DNA of 27,708 bases. It comes from a bacterium. GTDB taxonomy: Bacteria; Elusimicrobiota; Elusimicrobia; UBA1565; UBA9628. The stretch is from contig JAJYOT010000023.1 of NCBI GenBank assembly GCA_021796015.1, positions 1-27,708 on the forward strand, written 5' to 3'. Shown piece by piece: positions 23,709-27,708 of this stretch; the first letter of the stretch is position 1; each line of letters opens with the position of its first letter. The notes beneath the pieces are model-generated. The model saw only the letters and a list, made by a program, of their open reading frames with translations, did no database searches and was not told the origin of the DNA. Both the position numbers and the translations under genes were made by a program.

Positions 23709-26253
23709 AGCCGGAAGAATGCGCCGGAACTTCAGAAGGACTTTGAATAAGGGGCTTTCCTTTTGGATTTTTCAGTCTCTGTTCCACGGCCGCGAGGTTA
23801 TGTTGAGCTTGGGCAAAATTGGGGTCAAACTGAAGAGCTTCTTGATAGGCGTTCTTAGCCTCTTCAAAATTATTCATCATAAAATAAGCGTTTCCCAGAC
23901 TTGTGTAAATCTCCCCCCCCTCCGCATGCTTATCCAACTCAGGATGACGATGCACCGGATAAGGAATCCCGGGAACATGAACATAGGTTTGATAACTGAG
24001 AATCGTTTTTCTAAGAAAAGGTTTGACGATGAGAGACGGGTCTACCGCGCATTTTTGCGCCAAAATATATTCCTGATAAGCTTTGACCGCATTCGCGTAG
24101 CGATGTTCCATCATATAAATCTGCCCAATTCTCAAGAAATTGGGTTCGAAAACCGGATCAATCGTCTTATAAAGCTTAAAGCGAGTGAGCGCGCGATTTA
24201 AATACATCTGCGCATCTTCAGGATGGCCATGGTCAATGGCCCACTGAGCGCGCTTAAGATGAAGAACCCCCACTTGATAATGCATCTGAACATAATTAGG
24301 AGAAAGTTTTCGGACTTCATTGTAGGCATCTAGGGCGCGCTCATAATCATCCCGAGAAACATTATTTTTATCCCCCCAGGCGGGATTATAGGTTTTCTGC
24401 ATATTAAAGCGATCGTTAAAAACATTTCCCATGAAATAAAGCGCCATTGCGAAATTGGGGTCGAGGCGATGCACCGTTTGATATTCAGATAAAGCCTTGT
24501 CCCAATCATGCTCTTTTGAAAAATAAATAGCGATATTGTGATGAATGTCGGCTTTAAAATAGCCCCAGAACGTATAAAGAATTGGGAGAACCGACAAAAC
24601 CAGGGCCCCCACGAAAGGATTTTCAGATAAAAGAATAAGGCGAAAAAAAATGTAACCCAAACCAAAGACGCAGGCGAGCAAGGTTCCCCACGACAACCAC
24701 CACTGGAGAATTTCTCCGCCCATGGTTAGGCGATCGATAGGCCCCTGTAAAATGTTAAATTGAGTCAAAATCAGAAAGATAACATAAAAAAGCCCACCCC
24801 AGGCGGCTAAGCGAACCGGCCAGATTAAAAATTCAGACAAGGTTTTCCAAAATGACTCGGGCTTTGCTTCTTCTGACTTGAGATTTTTTTCTTCGGCCAA
24901 GTGAGATTCATACAATCCTTTTCCTCTGGAAAGATTGACGATCATCCCGGGCAAAAGCCCCAAATAAACCCCCGAAGAAACAAAACGAAGACTCACATCG
25001 AAAAAATTGTGACACAACATGCCAATAAAGGCAATCATGTATCCCAAAAGATCAAAAACTCTAGGCGGAATTTTCTTATCTTTTGAGGAGTAAGAAGAGT
25101 CAAGCATCTGCTCCAAAGACTTAAAACCGACGACCAAGGTGCTGATAATAAGCCAAAGAAAAACCCCAAAGCCGAGTATTCCATTATCGAAAAGTTCTTC
25201 TAAATACTCATCCTCCGCATGATCGGTCTCGGTATTATGTTTGCCTTCAATATGGAAAATGGGAGGGCGCCGAAAAGCGGGATAAACCGGCGGGAAACTC
25301 CCCACACCGGTTCCAATAAAAGGTTGCGTCATAATCATTTCCCAAGTGGCCTCCCAGGTAAACAGGCGAAAGTTAACGGAAGCTAGGCGCGTTGTAAAAT
25401 CTTTCATGAAGATATATGAAAACGGCAATAAGACCGCAAGCGCTCCTCCAATTAAATATTTCCGGTAGGGGCGAATAATTTCCTTGAAATAGATAAAGGC
25501 AATGACGCAGAAAACGACGATCACGATTCCAAACCCAACCCAAGCCCCCTTGGTCCCTGTAAAATAGAGATCCACCAAAAGCATGAGCATAAGTGGAATC
25601 AAAGACATCCGACGGCCTTTAAGGTAACGCAAGAGCAAAACGGGGAAAATAATAACAAGAAAGTCCGCAAAAAAGTTGGGGTTGCCGTAAGTCGAAAACA
25701 CACGGTCGCCAAAAGCCATGCGCCAAATAAACGGATCAATTCCGTGACCAATTCCCGGTGGGAAGAAATGAGTGTCAATGACTTGGAGAAACCCATATCC
25801 CACCGCAACCCAAGCCGTCCAAATTAAAATTTTAGTCAGCCGCTCGGAAGCCTCGGCGTCAAACTCGTAAATAATAATGAGTGCCGCCGCCATAAAGAAA
25901 AAATGCCGGAGGAAAAAATCAACGCTGGCCATGTGATAAGGCGCATGGATAAAGGAAAGAATTCCAACTAAAAGATAAGCCAAAAACGGAGACAAGCACA
26001 CCAAATCTTCTCGGCTAAGAGCGGCGCCGCCGGACTCAATCAGGCGACTAAGCCATAGGGTCAGAAGCGCTAAGCCCCCCATCTGCATGATGGATATTTT
26101 GACCTGGGCGGAGTCATAGGTTCTCAAATAAAATAAAGAAGAAATTAAGAAATAGAGAAGCGGAAGCCACCAAACAATGGATTTATGGAGAAAAGATTGA
26201 AGCTCTAAAGACTTCTTAAGCGAAGCGACTTTATCTTTAACTATGGCCGGCAT
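23686..26253 (-). CDS. O-antigen ligase/Wzy-like membrane protein with C-terminal TPR domain, 855 aa
   Basis: Residues 1-450 contain about twelve membrane segments with Wzy_C/WaaL-type landmarks: STYGNPNFFADFL (about 190), TGTKGAWVG (about 232), MTQPFIGTGVGSF (about 308-320) and a loop with HNTETDHAEDEYLEELFDNGILG (given in part, about 340-360) holding the conserved His and acidic residues. Two or three more membrane segments follow (480-570). Residues 572-830 form TPR repeats (DWDKALSEYQTVHRLDPNFA; NFEEAKNAYQEALQFDPNFA). Such proteins ligate or polymerise lipid-linked glycans onto lipid A or protein acceptors; the TPRs may bind a protein partner. The ATG at 26253 has AGGA 7 bases upstream; the TTG at 26256 is less likely. 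It is first in the minus-strand operon. Confidence 0.85.
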   Translation of the reverse strand: MPAIVKDKVASLKKSLELQSFLHKSIVWWLPLLYFLISSLFYLRTYDSAQVKISIMQMGGLALLTLWLSRLIESGGAALSREDLVCLSPFLAYLLVGILSFIHAPYHMASVDFFLRHFFFMAAALIIIYEFDAEASERLTKILIWTAWVAVGYGFLQVIDTHFFPPGIGHGIDPFIWRMAFGDRVFSTYGNPNFFADFLVIIFPVLLLRYLKGRRMSLIPLMLMLLVDLYFTGTKGAWVGFGIVIVVFCVIAFIYFKEIIRPYRKYLIGGALAVLLPFSYIFMKDFTTRLASVNFRLFTWEATWEMIMTQPFIGTGVGSFPPVYPAFRRPPIFHIEGKHNTETDHAEDEYLEELFDNGILGFGVFLWLIISTLVVGFKSLEQMLDSSYSSKDKKIPPRVFDLLGYMIAFIGMLCHNFFDVSLRFVSSGVYLGLLPGMIVNLSRGKGLYESHLAEEKNLKSEEAKPESFWKTLSEFLIWPVRLAAWGGLFYVIFLILTQFNILQGPIDRLTMGGEILQWWLSWGTLLACVFGLGYIFFRLILLSENPFVGALVLSVLPILYTFWGYFKADIHHNIAIYFSKEHDWDKALSEYQTVHRLDPNFAMALYFMGNVFNDRFNMQKTYNPAWGDKNNVSRDDYERALDAYNEVRKLSPNYVQMHYQVGVLHLKRAQWAIDHGHPEDAQMYLNRALTRFKLYKTIDPVFEPNFLRIGQIYMMEHRYANAVKAYQEYILAQKCAVDPSLIVKPFLRKTILSYQTYVHVPGIPYPVHRHPELDKHAEGGEIYTSLGNAYFMMNNFEEAKNAYQEALQFDPNFAQAQHNLAAVEQRLKNPKGKPLIQSPSEVPAHSSGYEIIQKK

Positions 26254-26305
26254 CAAGAAATCCTAGCAAAAACGCGGGCAAATATCGTTAGATATCGTAA
26301 AGACT
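26254..26305. promoter_or_regulatory. 52-bp divergent intergenic region with small repeat element
   Basis: The gap separates the Wzy/TPR gene from the plus-strand epimerases. It contains ATATCGTTA (26282-26290) and ATATCGTAA (26292-26300), a direct repeat with 10-bp spacing, and also the inverted repeat ATATC-GTTA-GATAT (26282-26295). The AGGA ribosome site of the minus gene is at its left edge. No clean -35/-10 pair is visible on either strand. The repeat may be a regulator site, unproven. Confidence 0.35.
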
Positions 26306-27376
26306 ATGAAACCAAAGAAAATATTTGTGACAGGGTCCTCGGGGTTGATTGGTTCCGAGGTTTGCATTTATTTTGGAAAGCGAGGTTTTAAAGTCGAAGG
26401 CTTAGACAACAATCAACGCGCGGTGTTTTTTGGTCCTTTGGGCGACACGCGCTGGAACCAAAAGCGGCTTGAAAAAACTCTTCCGGATTTCGCCCATCAT
26501 GAACTCGATATCCGCGACCGTGAAGGCGTTTTAAAATTGCTTGCCGAAATAAAACCCGATATTATTGTCCATACCGCCGCCCAGCCCTCTCATGACCGCG
26601 CCGCCGCCATTCCTTTTGACGATTTTGACACTAACGCCGTTGGAACTCTTAATTTGCTTGAAGCCGCGCGCCGCGCCTGCCCCGAATCTCCCTTTATTCA
26701 TATGTCCACCAACAAGGTTTATGGAGATCTTCCCAACACCATCCAACTCAAGGAAATGAAAACGCGTTGGGATTACGATGATCCAAAATATGATAACGGA
26801 ATTCCGGAAACCTTCTCTATTGATCAGTCTAAACACTCTATTTTCGGGGCCTCAAAAGTGGCCGGAGACGTGATGGTCCAGGAGTACGGACGCTATTTTA
26901 ATATGCCGACCTGCGCTTTAAGAGGCGGATGTTTAACGGGCCCCAATCACTCGGGCGTCGAACTGCATGGTTTTTTAAGTTATCTCATCAAGTGCAATTT
27001 AGAAGAGCGCGAGTATAAGATTTACGGATATAAAGGAAAGCAGGTTCGAGACAACATTCATTCGGAAGACGTCGCGGCTTTCATCCATGAATTCTCGAAA
27101 TCCCCCAGATGCGGAGAAGTTTATAACCTTGGCGGCGGGAAACCAAACGCCTGTTCCATACTTGAAGCCTTCGACAAAACCGAAGCCTTAAGCGGGAAAA
27201 AGCAAAAATATATCTATCTGGATGAGAATCGCATCGGGGATCATATCTGCTACTACAGCGATTTAAGAAAAATGAAAAAGCACTATCCCAATTGGGATGT
27301 TACGAAATCCCTGGATGATATTTTCCGCGAAATCGTGGAATCCTGGCGCAAGCGCTTAACGGAAACCCCAGCATGA
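26306..27376 (+). CDS. NAD-dependent epimerase, CDP-paratose 2-epimerase (TyvE)-like, 356 aa
   Basis: An extended [16 protein letters not shown] (GxxGxxG) binds NAD, followed by GLDNNQR, and [21 protein letters not shown] matches the STNKVYGD signature of the TyvE family, which interconverts C2 epimers of CDP- or related nucleotide sugars. [13 protein letters not shown] also fits. The usual catalytic YxxxK appears as SIFGASK: Lys is kept but Tyr is Phe. Related proteins of this subgroup may share that change; I could not check. The next gene overlaps by 4 bp (ATGA) and is a second SDR of the same broad type. No strong ribosome site precedes the ATG at 26306. Substrate unknown. Confidence 0.82.
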   Translation: MKPKKIFVTGSSGLIGSEVCIYFGKRGFKVEGLDNNQRAVFFGPLGDTRWNQKRLEKTLPDFAHHELDIRDREGVLKLLAEIKPDIIVHTAAQPSHDRAAAIPFDDFDTNAVGTLNLLEAARRACPESPFIHMSTNKVYGDLPNTIQLKEMKTRWDYDDPKYDNGIPETFSIDQSKHSIFGASKVAGDVMVQEYGRYFNMPTCALRGGCLTGPNHSGVELHGFLSYLIKCNLEEREYKIYGYKGKQVRDNIHSEDVAAFIHEFSKSPRCGEVYNLGGGKPNACSILEAFDKTEALSGKKQKYIYLDENRIGDHICYYSDLRKMKKHYPNWDVTKSLDDIFREIVESWRKRLTETPA

Positions 27377-27708
27377 GAATTCTCGTCACCGGAGCTTGCG
27401 GCTTTGTCGGAAGCTCACTCATTCAAACTTGGGTGGAATCCGGCGTGAAATATCAAATCACGGGAGTTGATAATTTAATCCGACCGGGAAGCGAAATAAA
27501 TCGCGAACGTCTTAAGAATTGGGGCGTTAAACTTTATCACGGCGATATCCGAATTCCCAGCGATTTTGAGGCCTTGCCGTTGGTTGATTGGGTCATTGAC
27601 GCCGCCGCCAACCCCAGCGTCTTGGCGGGAATTGACGGAAAAACTTCTAGCCGCCAGCTCATCGAGCACAATTTAGAGGGAACGCTCAATATGCTGGAAT
27701 TTTGCAAA
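27373..27708 (+). CDS. NAD-dependent epimerase/dehydratase (extended SDR), N-terminal 112 codons
   Basis: The window ends inside this gene. The visible part has [16 protein letters not shown] (GxxGxxG), [17 protein letters not shown] and [16 protein letters not shown], followed by [15 protein letters not shown], a pattern seen in TyvE-like/CDP-paratose epimerase relatives. The catalytic Ser and YxxxK lie beyond the window. The ATG at 27373 overlaps the preceding stop as ATGA, so the two epimerases are cotranscribed and may act in one sugar pathway. Confidence 0.85.
   Translation, partial: MRILVTGACGFVGSSLIQTWVESGVKYQITGVDNLIRPGSEINRERLKNWGVKLYHGDIRIPSDFEALPLVDWVIDAAANPSVLAGIDGKTSSRQLIEHNLEGTLNMLEFCK

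Overview
The window looks like a chromosomal segment from a Gram-negative, probably uncultured bacterium. GC content is moderate, genes are tightly packed with many 4-bp ATGA stop/start overlaps, and the content is dominated by cell-envelope glycan synthesis. The style (coiled-coil proteins, several GT-C membrane glycosyltransferases, exported TldD-like proteins, GDP-heptose genes) would suit Elusimicrobiota, Omnitrophota or relatives. That placement is an impression from gene style; there is no rRNA or other marker here to confirm it.

Layout. (1) 1-3194, minus strand: a sigma70-like promoter drives two long coiled-coil proteins whose genes overlap by 59 bp, then two tandem copies of a small secreted Ser/Thr-rich protein. 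The second copy is cut by the window edge and shares an exact 127-bp block with the first. (2) 3280-10360, plus strand: a seven-gene overlapping operon with a DPM1-like glycosyltransferase, a GT-C membrane glycosyltransferase, a WecA/TagO-type polyprenyl-phosphate sugar-1-phosphate transferase, an FAD oxidoreductase, a DnaQ-like exonuclease, queC and queE. (3) 10307-13313: two divergently transcribed GT-C glycosyltransferases, each overlapping its convergent neighbour at the 3' end. (4) 17785-13280, minus strand: gmhB, hddC, hddA and gmhA, which together cover the GDP-D-glycero-alpha-D-manno-heptose pathway from sedoheptulose 7-phosphate, followed by an SDR epimerase/dehydratase and a second DPM1-like glycosyltransferase. 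A short remnant of a GT2 gene lies just upstream. (5) 26253-17892, minus strand: an O-antigen-ligase/Wzy-like protein fused to TPRs, an exported TldD-like metalloprotease with intact HExxxH and a C-terminal 3 x 63-bp repeat, a methyltransferase, a fourth GT-C enzyme, and an exported TldD/PmbA paralogue that has lost HExxxH. (6) 26306-27708, plus strand: two tandem sugar-nucleotide epimerases of the CDP-paratose 2-epimerase type, the second cut by the window end.

How it fits together (inference). WecA/TagO starts a lipid-linked glycan. The DPM1-like enzymes load sugars onto polyprenyl phosphate, and the four GT-C enzymes use such donors on the outer face of the inner membrane. The heptose and epimerase genes supply unusual sugars, and the Wzy/WaaL-like protein polymerises or ligates the product. 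The least explained parts are the exported TldD-like pair spread through the glycan operon, and the coiled-coil/secreted-protein cassette at the left end.
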